Shown: positions 25,488-34,236 of the stretch, one piece after another
How positions within the stretch are numbered: the first letter of the stretch is position 1
Layout: each line of letters begins with the position of its first letter
Assembly (NCBI RefSeq): GCF_004346865.1
Contig: NZ_SMGR01000001.1
Coordinates: 1,860,001 to 1,924,000 of the forward strand
Direction of reading: 5' to 3'
Source of the DNA: Shimia isoporae
GTDB lineage: Bacteria > Pseudomonadota > Alphaproteobacteria > Rhodobacterales > Rhodobacteraceae
Length of the DNA stretch: 64,000 bases
Notes under the pieces: model-generated
Seen by the model: only the letters and a program-made list of their open reading frames with translations
Told to the model about the DNA's origin: nothing
The model's database searches: none
Program-made: the position numbers and the translations under genes

Positions 25488-26873
25488 ATGACAAAATTTT
25501 CTGATCTGAACCTCAATACGAAGGTGCTGAAAGCCATCAACGATGCGGGCTATGAAACGCCCACTCCGATCCAAGCTGGCGCGATTCCCCCTGCACTTGA
25601 GGGCCGGGATGTTCTTGGTATTGCACAAACAGGCACTGGCAAAACTGCGTCTTTTACACTGCCAATGCTCTCACTTCTGGCACGTGGTCGAGCACGCGCA
25701 CGCATGCCGCGCAGTCTTGTACTTTGCCCAACACGAGAATTGGCAGCCCAGGTTGCCGAAAACTTCGACGCCTACTCAAAGTATCTCAAACTGACCAAGG
25801 CATTGTTGATTGGCGGTGTCAGCTTCAAGGAACAGGAAGCAATCATCGATAAGGGTGTTGATGTTCTGATTGCGACTCCGGGCCGACTTCTGGACCATTT
25901 CGAACGCGGCAAACTGATCCTGTCGGATGTAAAAGTCATGGTAGTGGACGAAGCCGATCGGATGCTGGATATGGGTTTCATTCCTGATATCGAGCGCATT
26001 TTCGGTTTGACTCCGTTCACACGCCAGACCCTTTTCTTCTCGGCTACGATGGCTCCGGAAATTGAACGGATCACGAACACATTCCTGTCCAACCCGGAGC
26101 GTATCGAAGTTGCACGACAAGCCACTGCGTCTGAGACGATCGAGCAAGGCGTAGTGATGTTCAAAGCCAGCCGCCGAGACCGGGAAGGCAGCGAGAAACG
26201 TAGAGTTTTGCGTGCGCTGATCGATGGTGAGGGCGAAGCCTGCACGAACGCGATTATTTTCTGCAATCGCAAGACGGACGTAGATATCTGCGCGAAATCG
26301 TTGAAAAAATACGGTTATGACGCGGCGGCCATTCACGGCGATCTGGATCAGTCTCAGCGCACAAAAACACTGGAAAGTTTCCGTAACGGCGAACTGCGTA
26401 TTCTTGTGGCGTCTGACGTGGCAGCTCGTGGTTTGGATGTGCCAAGCGTGAGCCACGTATTCAATTTTGATGTCCCCGGCCACGCCGAGGACTACGTTCA
26501 CCGCATCGGGCGCACTGGTCGTGCAGGGCGTGAGGGCAAAGCATTTACCATCTGCTCACCACGCGACGAGAAAGCCTTCGATGCCGTTGAAACGCTGATC
26601 CAGAAAGAGATCACCCGAGTCGAAAACCCGGTCAAGAAAGAGCCGCGCAAAACGCGTTCGAAAGCCAAAGAAGACGCTCCAGCGGAAACTGTAGAGGCTC
26701 CTGAGGTGACGGCGGAACCGCCCAAAGAGGAGCCTCGTGCCAAGTCGTCACGGTCTCGTTCGCGCGGTGGCCGCGGTAGAAACGACCGAAATGACGACGG
26801 CAAAGTGGTGGGAATGGGTGACCATCTACCAAGCTTCATTGCGCTAAGCTTTGACGAACGGCGTGCAGGCTGA
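25488..26873 (+). CDS. DEAD-box ATP-dependent RNA helicase (RhlE-like)
   Basis: RNA helicase of 461 residues. Motifs in order: Q motif (FSDLNLN to TPIQ), Walker A AQTGTGKT at 46-53, PTREL, TPGR, DEAD near 154, SAT, then in the second RecA domain RGLDVP and HRIGRTGRAGR near 338. The final 90 residues are a low-complexity tail, first acidic and Pro-rich, then Arg/Ser/Gly-rich (SSRSRSRGGRGRNDRNDD), suited to RNA binding. The architecture resembles RhlE-group helicases active in ribosome assembly or cold adaptation. Its stop lies four bases from the convergent dioxygenase gene. Confidence 0.94.
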   Translation: MTKFSDLNLNTKVLKAINDAGYETPTPIQAGAIPPALEGRDVLGIAQTGTGKTASFTLPMLSLLARGRARARMPRSLVLCPTRELAAQVAENFDAYSKYLKLTKALLIGGVSFKEQEAIIDKGVDVLIATPGRLLDHFERGKLILSDVKVMVVDEADRMLDMGFIPDIERIFGLTPFTRQTLFFSATMAPEIERITNTFLSNPERIEVARQATASETIEQGVVMFKASRRDREGSEKRRVLRALIDGEGEACTNAIIFCNRKTDVDICAKSLKKYGYDAAAIHGDLDQSQRTKTLESFRNGELRILVASDVAARGLDVPSVSHVFNFDVPGHAEDYVHRIGRTGRAGREGKAFTICSPRDEKAFDAVETLIQKEITRVENPVKKEPRKTRSKAKEDAPAETVEAPEVTAEPPKEEPRAKSSRSRSRGGRGRNDRNDDGKVVGMGDHLPSFIALSFDERRAG

Positions 26874-26876
26874 AGT

Positions 26877-27713
26877 CTAATCGATAAAACTGTCAGATCG
26901 CATGCCTGCCCGTTCCAGATGAATGGGCAGAACGCGGCCGTAAAGCTGTCTGGTACGTTCCGGCGCGCCAACCATATTGGGCTCTTCCACGTAACTGAAA
27001 ATGGCAACGTAACGTGGCCGCTCGCCCACGAGCGGAGCAACGCGATGCAGACTGTAGCGCCCTTTGAACAACTGCAGGTCGCCAGGTTGCAACTCCAATG
27101 ACACGACCTTGTCGGACGAACCATCAAGCACTCGGCCTACCTCTTCAAAGTTTTCGTCGATGCTTCGGATATTTGGTGCATACTCGAAAGCACCGCCCGC
27201 GTTGGCGTTCTGAATAGCCAGTGTCACTGTGAAATTGTTGGTATCAAAGTGCCAAGGAAAGCCGTTACCTTCTTGCGCCGCATTCACAATCACATCCGCC
27301 AACGGGTCTGCGTATCTGAAAAAGCAATGGTCGGGCTCTTCCAGACAATCCTGAATGAAGCGATCAAATCCCGGACTGTCGTGAACCTGGCGGAGTGAGC
27401 CGGTTTTGTGAAAATTGTCGGCGGGTATGAAACAGTTTGAACGTTCGAAAAACCGCCGTTTTGGGTGATTTTCGGGAAGGGACGGATCGTCAGCCGTGAA
27501 ATATGGGTTGGTTTTGTTGAAGCTGCGGTGACCACGATCGGCTACCAAATCCACCTCTTGAGTGATGCTTTCCAAAGCCTCTTGCGTCAGGAAACCGCGT
27601 AGGACAGCACAGCCATCTTGTCGCAAAGACTTCCGCACGCTTTGAACAATGCTGTCCCTCTTACTACCCGTTTCGTCAATCGGATATGCGTCGTAGTTGA
27701 TCAGTCCCGCCAT
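26877..27713 (-). CDS. Fe(II)/2-oxoglutarate dioxygenase, phytanoyl-CoA/ArpA-BesD-like
   Basis: Predicted non-heme iron oxygenase of 278 residues with a double-stranded beta-helix. The iron triad is visible: His155 and Asp157 in FPWHFDTNNFTVTL, and the distal His223 in KGRYSLHRVAP, with the 2-oxoglutarate Arg near 233 (ERPRYVAIFSY). The pattern resembles the ArpA group to which the amino-acid halogenases HalD/BesD are related, but the carboxylate ligand is kept, so hydroxylation rather than halogenation is expected. GGGGAGCG upstream fixes ATG 27713. It stands alone; the substrate is unknown. Confidence 0.82.
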   Translation of the reverse strand: MAGLINYDAYPIDETGSKRDSIVQSVRKSLRQDGCAVLRGFLTQEALESITQEVDLVADRGHRSFNKTNPYFTADDPSLPENHPKRRFFERSNCFIPADNFHKTGSLRQVHDSPGFDRFIQDCLEEPDHCFFRYADPLADVIVNAAQEGNGFPWHFDTNNFTVTLAIQNANAGGAFEYAPNIRSIDENFEEVGRVLDGSSDKVVSLELQPGDLQLFKGRYSLHRVAPLVGERPRYVAIFSYVEEPNMVGAPERTRQLYGRVLPIHLERAGMRSDSFID

Positions 27714-27817
27714 GCACGCTCCCCATCTGCCAACCAAAGGTCAGCTACACAGAGAGCCAGTCGCATGGTCTTCGTCTATTCAGTTTCCGCCGTGACAACG
27801 TCGCAAAATTGCGTTGA

Positions 27818-29482
27818 TCAACTCAGACGCGAAACGATTATTGTAACTTCCGGCTTTTTGCCTATCTCATCACGCGCTGTGTTGCGCGCGATGCGGCGCA
27901 ATTCCCCTTCAATCTTATCATCGTCGCGCAACGTCTTTTCGCCCGCTCGGCCTAAGAACTGAGTCAGGTCCTCTTCGAGCACGTCAACCAACGGGGCGTC
28001 AGAGCGGCCTATCTCCGGCAAGCCCTTGAGTTCCACCCAAGCGTCGCCAAGAGGCTCGTCATCTTCATCGAGAAGCACGTTGACCGTCACATGGCCATTC
28101 ATCGCCATGCGCAACCGGTCGCGAACAATCCCGTCAAGCGCACCAATCTGTACCGCCCCGTCCAGATAAACACGCCCCGTTTCAACGTATCCCGTCACCT
28201 TGGGCTCATTGCCCGTCAGGTCGAGCATCGTGCCATTCACCGCGACTATCGATGCGCGCCCACTCTCGTTTGCCAGTTTGGCATGCTCTCGCAAATGACG
28301 GTGCTCGCCGTGGTTTGGAATCACCATCTGTGGGTTCACGATGTCATGAAGGCGTTGCAGGTCCGGACGGTTAGCGTGACCAGAAACATGGTACTTACCG
28401 GAGCTGTCGTCGACAACATCCACACCCATTTCGGAAAACTGGTTGATTATGCGAATGACGCCCTTTTCGTTCCCGGGAATGGTTTTGGAACTGAACAGAA
28501 AAAGATCGCCATCCTTCAATGTGATTCCGTTGTATTTCCCGCGCGCAAGCTGGGCGCTCGCCGCCCGGTGCTCACCCTGCGAGCCGGTCACCAAAAGCAT
28601 AAGGTTTTCGCGAGGGATCGTGGCAGCGTCTTCCGGGCTGACGACCTTGGGGAAATCCGAAAGGACTCCGGTTGTGATGGCCGCTTCGATCATGCGGCGC
28701 ATCGCACGTCCCATGAGGCAGATCGACCGCCCTGCCCTCTGTCCGGCTTCTGCCAATGTTTTTACCCGCGCCACATTGGAGGCGAAAGTTGTGGCGACGA
28801 CCATATGAGGTGCGGCGGCCACCAGGGCTTCAATCTCGGGGCCAACAGAGGCTTCGGACCGACCCTCATGCGGCGAAAACACGTTGGTGCTGTCACAGAT
28901 CAACGCCTTTACGCCGTCCTTGGAAACATCCTTCCAAAGTTCAGGATCAAAGGGTTCGCCCACGAGAGGCGTTTCATCCAGCTTGAAGTCACCAGAGTGG
29001 ATCACGCGCCCAGCCGGGCTGTCGATGACCAGCGCCGCGCTTTCCGGAATAGAGTGGCTGACAGGAAGAAAACCGACGTTGAACGGCCCGGCCTCCGTGA
29101 CCTCTGGCCATGCTGATACAGTTCGCACGACTTCTTCAGGCTGCCCCCTGTCCGCCAACTTATGGCGCGCAAGATTTGCTGTGAATGCACGAGCATAGAC
29201 GGGCACGCCCAGCTTTGCCCAGTAATGCCCGACCGCGCCGATGTGATCTTCGTGCCCGTGGGTTATGAAAACCGCCTCAAGGCGGTCCTTGTTTTCCTCC
29301 AACCAGCGGATGTCCGCGAAGATCAGGTCAACTCCGGGGCTGGTGTCCATATCGGAAAAGGCGACGCCAATGTCGACAAGGATCAAGCGCTCCTTGTCTT
29401 GCGGCCCATAGCCATAAACGTAGGCGTTCATGCCGATTTCACCGGAACCGCCCAAAGGTAGATAGATCAAGCGGTCGCTCAT
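27818..29482 (-). CDS. rnj: Ribonuclease J
   Basis: Metallo-beta-lactamase-fold ribonuclease with endo- and 5'-3' exonuclease activity in RNA maturation and decay. The zinc motif HGHEDHIGA is at residues 75-83, a beta-CASP domain follows (VATTFASNVARV, MLLVTGSQGE), then FHVSGHAN-type HVSGHANRPDLQ and the C-terminal domain. The 554-residue length is normal. The ATG overlaps the coaX stop by four bases. In this clade birA-coaX-rnj is a recurring arrangement; here it follows nuoN after a terminator. Confidence 0.95.
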   Translation of the reverse strand: MSDRLIYLPLGGSGEIGMNAYVYGYGPQDKERLILVDIGVAFSDMDTSPGVDLIFADIRWLEENKDRLEAVFITHGHEDHIGAVGHYWAKLGVPVYARAFTANLARHKLADRGQPEEVVRTVSAWPEVTEAGPFNVGFLPVSHSIPESAALVIDSPAGRVIHSGDFKLDETPLVGEPFDPELWKDVSKDGVKALICDSTNVFSPHEGRSEASVGPEIEALVAAAPHMVVATTFASNVARVKTLAEAGQRAGRSICLMGRAMRRMIEAAITTGVLSDFPKVVSPEDAATIPRENLMLLVTGSQGEHRAASAQLARGKYNGITLKDGDLFLFSSKTIPGNEKGVIRIINQFSEMGVDVVDDSSGKYHVSGHANRPDLQRLHDIVNPQMVIPNHGEHRHLREHAKLANESGRASIVAVNGTMLDLTGNEPKVTGYVETGRVYLDGAVQIGALDGIVRDRLRMAMNGHVTVNVLLDEDDEPLGDAWVELKGLPEIGRSDAPLVDVLEEDLTQFLGRAGEKTLRDDDKIEGELRRIARNTARDEIGKKPEVTIIVSRLS

Positions 29483-30255
29483 GCGCCCTGCTCCTTGTTG
29501 TAGTCGTGAATGACGGTCAAACCGTGCATCGTCAAATCGTCTTCGATAGTGTCAAACAGATGATCGCCTTGTTCAAACAGCGGCGCGAGGCCGCCGGTGC
29601 CGACAACCTTCATCGGAGAACCGTATTCTGCTTTGACTCGGGCGATAATGCCTTCGATCAGGCCAGTATATCCCCAGAAGACGCCCGATTGGATGCAGCC
29701 TACGGTGTTGGTCCCGATCACTTTCTCCGGCTGCGAAATGTCGACATGTGGAAGCGCGGCGGCGCCAGAATGAAGAGCCTCGAGGCTAAGATTCACACCT
29801 GGGGCGATTACGCCTCCGACATAGGCGCCGTCTTCGGCCACAACGTCAAAGTTGGTCGCGGTTCCGAAATCCACAACAACAACGTTACCTCCGTGACGGT
29901 CAAACGCAGCAACTGCATTGGCAAGCCTGTCCGGTCCCGGTTGTGTTCCTTCGTCAACTCGCGGAGCAACCGGCAACTTGCACTCGGGTTTTCCAACTAC
30001 GAGCGGCCGGCAACCAAAGAAACGATCAGCAAAAACACGCAGGTTAAAAACCACTCGCGGTACTGTGGAGGAGATGATCACATCGGTGATATCAGCCTTG
30101 ATGCCGTAGTGATTGATCAGCGTGGAGTACCAGGTGAAATAGGCATCCGCCGTGCGGGCATGGTGGGTCGATGTCCTGAGGGTGCAGAGAAATTTCTCGC
30201 CATCCCAAATTGAGAAGACGGTATTTGTATTGCCGCAGTCTATGGCCAGAAGCAT
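29479..30255 (-). CDS. coaX: Type III pantothenate kinase
   Basis: Catalyses the first step of coenzyme A synthesis, phosphorylation of pantothenate. The ASKHA fold is recognised from LLAIDCGNTNTVFS at the N terminus (Asp6 and the phosphate loop), PGPDRLANAVAAF in the middle and VVVDFGTATNFDVV. The 258-residue length is typical of CoaX. ATG 30255 is preferred over an in-frame TTG at 30264. It starts 23 bases after birA ends and overlaps the RNase J gene. Confidence 0.96.
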   Translation of the reverse strand: MLLAIDCGNTNTVFSIWDGEKFLCTLRTSTHHARTADAYFTWYSTLINHYGIKADITDVIISSTVPRVVFNLRVFADRFFGCRPLVVGKPECKLPVAPRVDEGTQPGPDRLANAVAAFDRHGGNVVVVDFGTATNFDVVAEDGAYVGGVIAPGVNLSLEALHSGAAALPHVDISQPEKVIGTNTVGCIQSGVFWGYTGLIEGIIARVKAEYGSPMKVVGTGGLAPLFEQGDHLFDTIEDDLTMHGLTVIHDYNKEQGA

Positions 30256-30278
30256 GAGCCTCAATCCCCTTTTGAGGG

Positions 30279-31031
30279 TCAGAAAAAAATATCGGCAGCG
30301 GGGATTGCCACGCGGCCTTTCGCGGTGTTCAACACCAGATTGCCTTGCGTGTCCACCGTCTCGAAGGTTCCTGTCGTTTCGTCACGGGTCGTGCGTGCAG
30401 TTATCACGTCCCCCAATCGCGCAGCACGGGCGAGCCATGCAGTACGGATCGGCTCGAAACCGTATGTCACGAATTGCAACTCCCAGTGGGCGTATGCGCC
30501 GGCAAGGAGGTCCAGAAAAGTCTCGGGATCGACGTTCGCGCCGGTTTCAGACAACAGAGACACCGGTCGTGTTGCCCCTTCCTCTACGCTTTCCGAGCCG
30601 GGGGCATGGGTCAGGTTCACACCAATTCCGATGGCGATATGGCTTACGGAACCACCTGAAAACCCAGCGCTTTCCAGAAGAATGCCAGCCACTTTGCCAC
30701 CGTTGAGCAACACGTCGTTAGGCCATTTCAGGCTTAACCCATCCGGGCGCCCGGTGGCTTGCACAAAGGCGTCAAAGAGCGCCAGAGAGGCCACGAAAGA
30801 GCGAAGCGCGACCTGATCTGGAGCTTCTGCGGGGCGCATGACCAGTGTACCGGCAAAATTACCAACGGGATCATTCCATGCCCGTCCTCTGCGACCGCGA
30901 CCGGCGGTTTGACGCAAACCCAAAATCCATTCGGGACCTGCCAATTCCCCGGCAATTCTTGCGGCTTCTGCATTGGTGCTGTCGACTTTGGCCAGCACGC
31001 GGCGACCGTATCCTTCGGGCCATGAGGTCAT
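30279..31031 (-). CDS. birA: Biotin--[acetyl-CoA-carboxylase] ligase
   Basis: Attaches biotin to carboxylase biotin domains, such as the LiuD protein also encoded in this window. At 250 residues it lacks the N-terminal helix-turn-helix of bifunctional BirA, so it is a ligase only. The catalytic segment GRGRRGRAWNDPVG, then KWPNDVLLNGGKVAGILLE and a C-terminal SH3-like part are visible. It is the first gene of birA-coaX-rnj. The element at 31109-31163 lies 77 bases upstream of its start. Confidence 0.94.
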   Translation of the reverse strand: MTSWPEGYGRRVLAKVDSTNAEAARIAGELAGPEWILGLRQTAGRGRRGRAWNDPVGNFAGTLVMRPAEAPDQVALRSFVASLALFDAFVQATGRPDGLSLKWPNDVLLNGGKVAGILLESAGFSGGSVSHIAIGIGVNLTHAPGSESVEEGATRPVSLLSETGANVDPETFLDLLAGAYAHWELQFVTYGFEPIRTAWLARAARLGDVITARTTRDETTGTFETVDTQGNLVLNTAKGRVAIPAADIFF

Positions 31032-31108
31032 GGTGTCTGCTTTCGTTCACTTCTACAGGTCAATGGGTTTTGTAGTCCGGCGGGCGGGCAAGGGCCAGTA
31101 TTTGCCGC

Positions 31109-31163
31109 GATTTTTACTGTCTGCAAAGCGTCGGCTTCGCGTCGGCATAACGTCGGTATTGTT
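31109..31163 (+). repeat. Dispersed 55-bp phased-repeat element, copy B
   Basis: Counterpart of copy A at 1980-2034, 47 of 55 bases alike. GTCTG at 31119 and GTCGG at 31130, 31141 and 31152 are spaced exactly 11 bp. It lies between the nuo terminator and birA, oriented so that the same end faces the gene start as in copy A. Both copies can be read in one frame as LSAKRR..VGI.SVLF, but the base changes do not favour silent codon positions. Confidence 0.75.
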
Positions 31164-31177
31164 CGCAGCACCGCCAA

Positions 31178-31210
31178 AAGAAACGGCGCGTCCTGATAGG
31201 ACGCGCCGTT
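31178..31210 (-). terminator. Rho-independent terminator of the nuo operon
   Basis: A perfect 13-bp stem (31182-31194 paired with 31198-31210, three-base loop) is followed on the minus strand by TTTCTTTT after the last stem bases. It lies 25 bases after the nuoN stop and separates complex I from birA-coaX-rnj. Confidence 0.93.
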
Positions 31211-31234
31211 GTATCACTTCGCTCTTGATGCAAA

Positions 31235-32674
31235 TCAGTTCAGCAGGGCCGCAGAAGCAGCCTGTGCCGCGCCATCCACACCAAAGAGGTTCACCACTCC
31301 CAGCAGCATGACAGCGGCTGCGACAACAACAAAGACATGCAGGACCGGCGCGCGGTTACGATCCAGCGCATCAGTCTCTTCACCGAAGTACATGAAGTAG
31401 ACGATCCGAAGATAGTAGAAGGCGCCAATCACAGAGGCGATCACGCCCAGAACCGCGAGCCAAGCAAGTCCGGCGTCATAAGCAGCACGCAGAACGTAGA
31501 ACTTACCAAAGAAACCCACGAGCGGCGGTACCCCCGCCAGAGAGAACATCAGCAGCAACACTGCCAGCGCTTTCACCGGATCCCGCTTCGCAAACATGTT
31601 GAGCGAGGCAATATCCACAACGGGCTGACCGTCTTTCTCCATCGACAGAATAAAGGCGAAGGTACCGATGTTCATGGTCACATAAATCGCCATGTAAACC
31701 AGCATCGCCTCGACGCCAAACGCCGTGCCAGCAGCAAGACCCATCAGCGCATATCCCATATGAGCAATGGACGAGTACGCCATCAGTCGCTTGATGTTGG
31801 TCTGACCGATGGCCGCAACCGCGCCAAGGAACATGGAAAGCACCGACAGAAGCGCGACAATTTGTTGCCAGTCGCCGACCACTCCACCAAACGCGTCGTG
31901 AAGCACGCGCGCGAACAGACCCATTGCCGCAATTTTCGGAGCTGTTGCAAAGAACGCCGTTATCGGCGTCGGGGCGCCTTCATAAACATCCGGTGTCCAC
32001 ATATGGAACGGCACCGCGGAAACTTTGAACGCCAGACCGGCGGTTACAAAGGTCAAACCGATCAACAGACCGATCGGAGTATGGTCATGGCCAGCCGCCT
32101 CGATGATACCAACAAATTTTGTTGTACCCGCGAAACCGTAAACCAGAGACGCACCATAAAGAAGCAAACCGGAACTCAGCGCTCCCAGTACAAAGTACTT
32201 CATACCCGCTTCGGTCGACTTGACGCTGTCACGGCGCATAGATGCCACCACATAAAGCGAAAGCGATTGCAGCTCGAGCCCCATGTAGAGCGCCATCAGG
32301 TCACCTGCGGAAACCATCATCATCATACCTACAGCGGCAAGCGCAACCAGCAAGGGATACTCAAAGCGCAGCATACCCCGTCGCTGCATGTACTCCTGTC
32401 CCATCACGAGAACAGCGCCGGCGGACAGCAAGATCGCGACTTTGGCAAAGCGCGAAAATGCGTCGTCGATGAACATGCCGCCAAAGGCAACGTTGGCCCC
32501 CTCACCGCCCATGCCGATCCATGCTCCGATCAAAAGGAACACGGCAGCAGTCAGCCAAGTGAGCATCGGCGCAAGCTTGTCCTTGCCGGTGTAGACGGCA
32601 GCAACAAGCGCCACCATCGCGTAAACCGACAGCAGGATCTCCGGCAGGATAATATTCAGATCAGCCTGGATCAT
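31235..32674 (-). CDS. nuoN: NADH-quinone oxidoreductase subunit N
   Basis: Antiporter-like proton-pumping subunit of complex I, 479 residues and about 14 helices. The family core [16 protein letters not shown], then [20 protein letters not shown] and [16 protein letters not shown] contain the conserved channel Lys and the discontinuous-helix region. It is the last gene of the nuo operon, starting 14 bases after nuoM ends (AAGGAGAGC upstream), and is followed by the terminator. Confidence 0.97.
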   Translation of the reverse strand: MIQADLNIILPEILLSVYAMVALVAAVYTGKDKLAPMLTWLTAAVFLLIGAWIGMGGEGANVAFGGMFIDDAFSRFAKVAILLSAGAVLVMGQEYMQRRGMLRFEYPLLVALAAVGMMMMVSAGDLMALYMGLELQSLSLYVVASMRRDSVKSTEAGMKYFVLGALSSGLLLYGASLVYGFAGTTKFVGIIEAAGHDHTPIGLLIGLTFVTAGLAFKVSAVPFHMWTPDVYEGAPTPITAFFATAPKIAAMGLFARVLHDAFGGVVGDWQQIVALLSVLSMFLGAVAAIGQTNIKRLMAYSSIAHMGYALMGLAAGTAFGVEAMLVYMAIYVTMNIGTFAFILSMEKDGQPVVDIASLNMFAKRDPVKALAVLLLMFSLAGVPPLVGFFGKFYVLRAAYDAGLAWLAVLGVIASVIGAFYYLRIVYFMYFGEETDALDRNRAPVLHVFVVVAAAVMLLGVVNLFGVDGAAQAASAALLN

Positions 32675-32688
32675 GTCTCAAGCTCTCC

Positions 32689-34236
32689 TTAATGCGATGC
32701 CGTCTGGCCGGCGGCGTCAGCGCCCGCGCCCAGTGCGGTTTGATAGTTGGAAACAAGGTTCTCGACCGACGGGCCGATGATGTCGGTCACCAGCCACGGG
32801 CAAACACCCAGAATGAGCGTCATGGCCACCAGAGGTGCGAAGATCCACTTCTCGCGGGCGGTCATGTCGCTGATGGTTTTCAGGCTTTCCTTGATCAGAT
32901 CACCAAGCACAACGCGGCGGTAGAGCCACAGCGCGTAAGCCGCAGAAAGGATCACACCGGACGTTGCGACCAGCGCCACCCATGTGTTGACCTTGAAAAT
33001 ACCCATCAGTGTCAGGAACTCACCGACAAAACCCGAGGTGCCGGGCAGGCCGACGTTGGCCATCGTGAAGAACATGAAGATCAGCGCGTAGGCCGGCATG
33101 CGGTTCACGAGGCCACCATAAGCATCGATCTCTCGAGTGTGCATGCGGTCATAGATTACGCCAACGCAGAGGAAGAGCGCACCGGAAATGAACCCGTGGC
33201 TGATCATCTGGAAGATGGCACCGTCAATCCCCTGCTGGTTGGCAGCGAAGATACCCATCGTCACATAGCCCATGTGCGCCACAGACGAGTAAGCGATCAG
33301 CTTCTTCATGTCTTCCTGCACAAGCGCGACCAGCGATGTATAGACAATCGCAATAGCCGACATCCACAGGATCAGCGGCGTCATGACCTCGGCACCGATC
33401 GGGAACATCGGCAGCGAGAAACGCAGGAAACCGTACCCGCCCATCTTGAGCAGAATGGCTGCAAGAACCACCGAGCCCGCTGTCGGAGCCTGAACGTGGG
33501 CATCCGGCAACCAGGTGTGGACCGGCCACATCGGCATCTTCACGGCGAAGCTGGCGAAGAAGGCAAGGAACATGAGCGTCTGCATACCGCCAACAACGGT
33601 GATGCCGAGCACGGACATGGTTTCCGAACCGAATTCGAAGTTCATCAGGGCCACGATGTCTGTGGTTTGCGCCTGAGAGTACATCGCCACCATTGCCACC
33701 AGCATCAGCACCGAGCCGAGGAAGGTGTAGAGAAAGAACTTAAAGCTGGCATAGATGCGATTTGCACCACCCCAGATTCCGATGATCAGGAACATCGGGA
33801 TCAGGCCGGCTTCGAAGAACAGGTAGAAAAGGATCAGATCCAGCGCCATGAACACGCCGAGCATCAGCGTTTCGAGCAGCAGGAAGGCGATCATGTATTC
33901 CTTGACGCGGTGTGTGACGTCCCAGCTGGACCAGATCACCAAGGGCATCATGAAGGTCGTGAGCATGACAAACAGGATAGAGATGCCATCGACACCCATC
34001 TTGTACTTCAGGCCCATCAGCCAAGCGCGTTCTTCCACAAACTGCATGTTTGTATCGGACGGATCAAATCCGGCCAGAATGAACAACGACACCAGGAAGG
34101 TGATCACGGTGGCCACGAGTGCCACCCATTTGGCATTTCGTTGCGCCGCGGCCTCTTCACCACGCAGGAAGATGGCGAGGATCGCCGCCGCCAGCGCAGG
34201 AATGAAGGTCACAAGGGAGAGCAGACTGTCGTTCAT
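32689..34236 (-). CDS. nuoM: NADH-quinone oxidoreductase subunit M
   Basis: Antiporter-like proton-pumping subunit, 515 residues. [20 protein letters not shown] carries the conserved helix 5 Glu; [21 protein letters not shown] and [19 protein letters not shown] are the central channel motifs. The start is ATG 34236 (MNDSLLSLV), which shares one base with the nuoL stop (TAATG) and is preceded by GGAGGAG inside nuoL. A longer frame to 34356 is an artefact of overlap with nuoL. Confidence 0.97.
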   Translation of the reverse strand: MNDSLLSLVTFIPALAAAILAIFLRGEEAAAQRNAKWVALVATVITFLVSLFILAGFDPSDTNMQFVEERAWLMGLKYKMGVDGISILFVMLTTFMMPLVIWSSWDVTHRVKEYMIAFLLLETLMLGVFMALDLILFYLFFEAGLIPMFLIIGIWGGANRIYASFKFFLYTFLGSVLMLVAMVAMYSQAQTTDIVALMNFEFGSETMSVLGITVVGGMQTLMFLAFFASFAVKMPMWPVHTWLPDAHVQAPTAGSVVLAAILLKMGGYGFLRFSLPMFPIGAEVMTPLILWMSAIAIVYTSLVALVQEDMKKLIAYSSVAHMGYVTMGIFAANQQGIDGAIFQMISHGFISGALFLCVGVIYDRMHTREIDAYGGLVNRMPAYALIFMFFTMANVGLPGTSGFVGEFLTLMGIFKVNTWVALVATSGVILSAAYALWLYRRVVLGDLIKESLKTISDMTAREKWIFAPLVAMTLILGVCPWLVTDIIGPSVENLVSNYQTALGAGADAAGQTASH

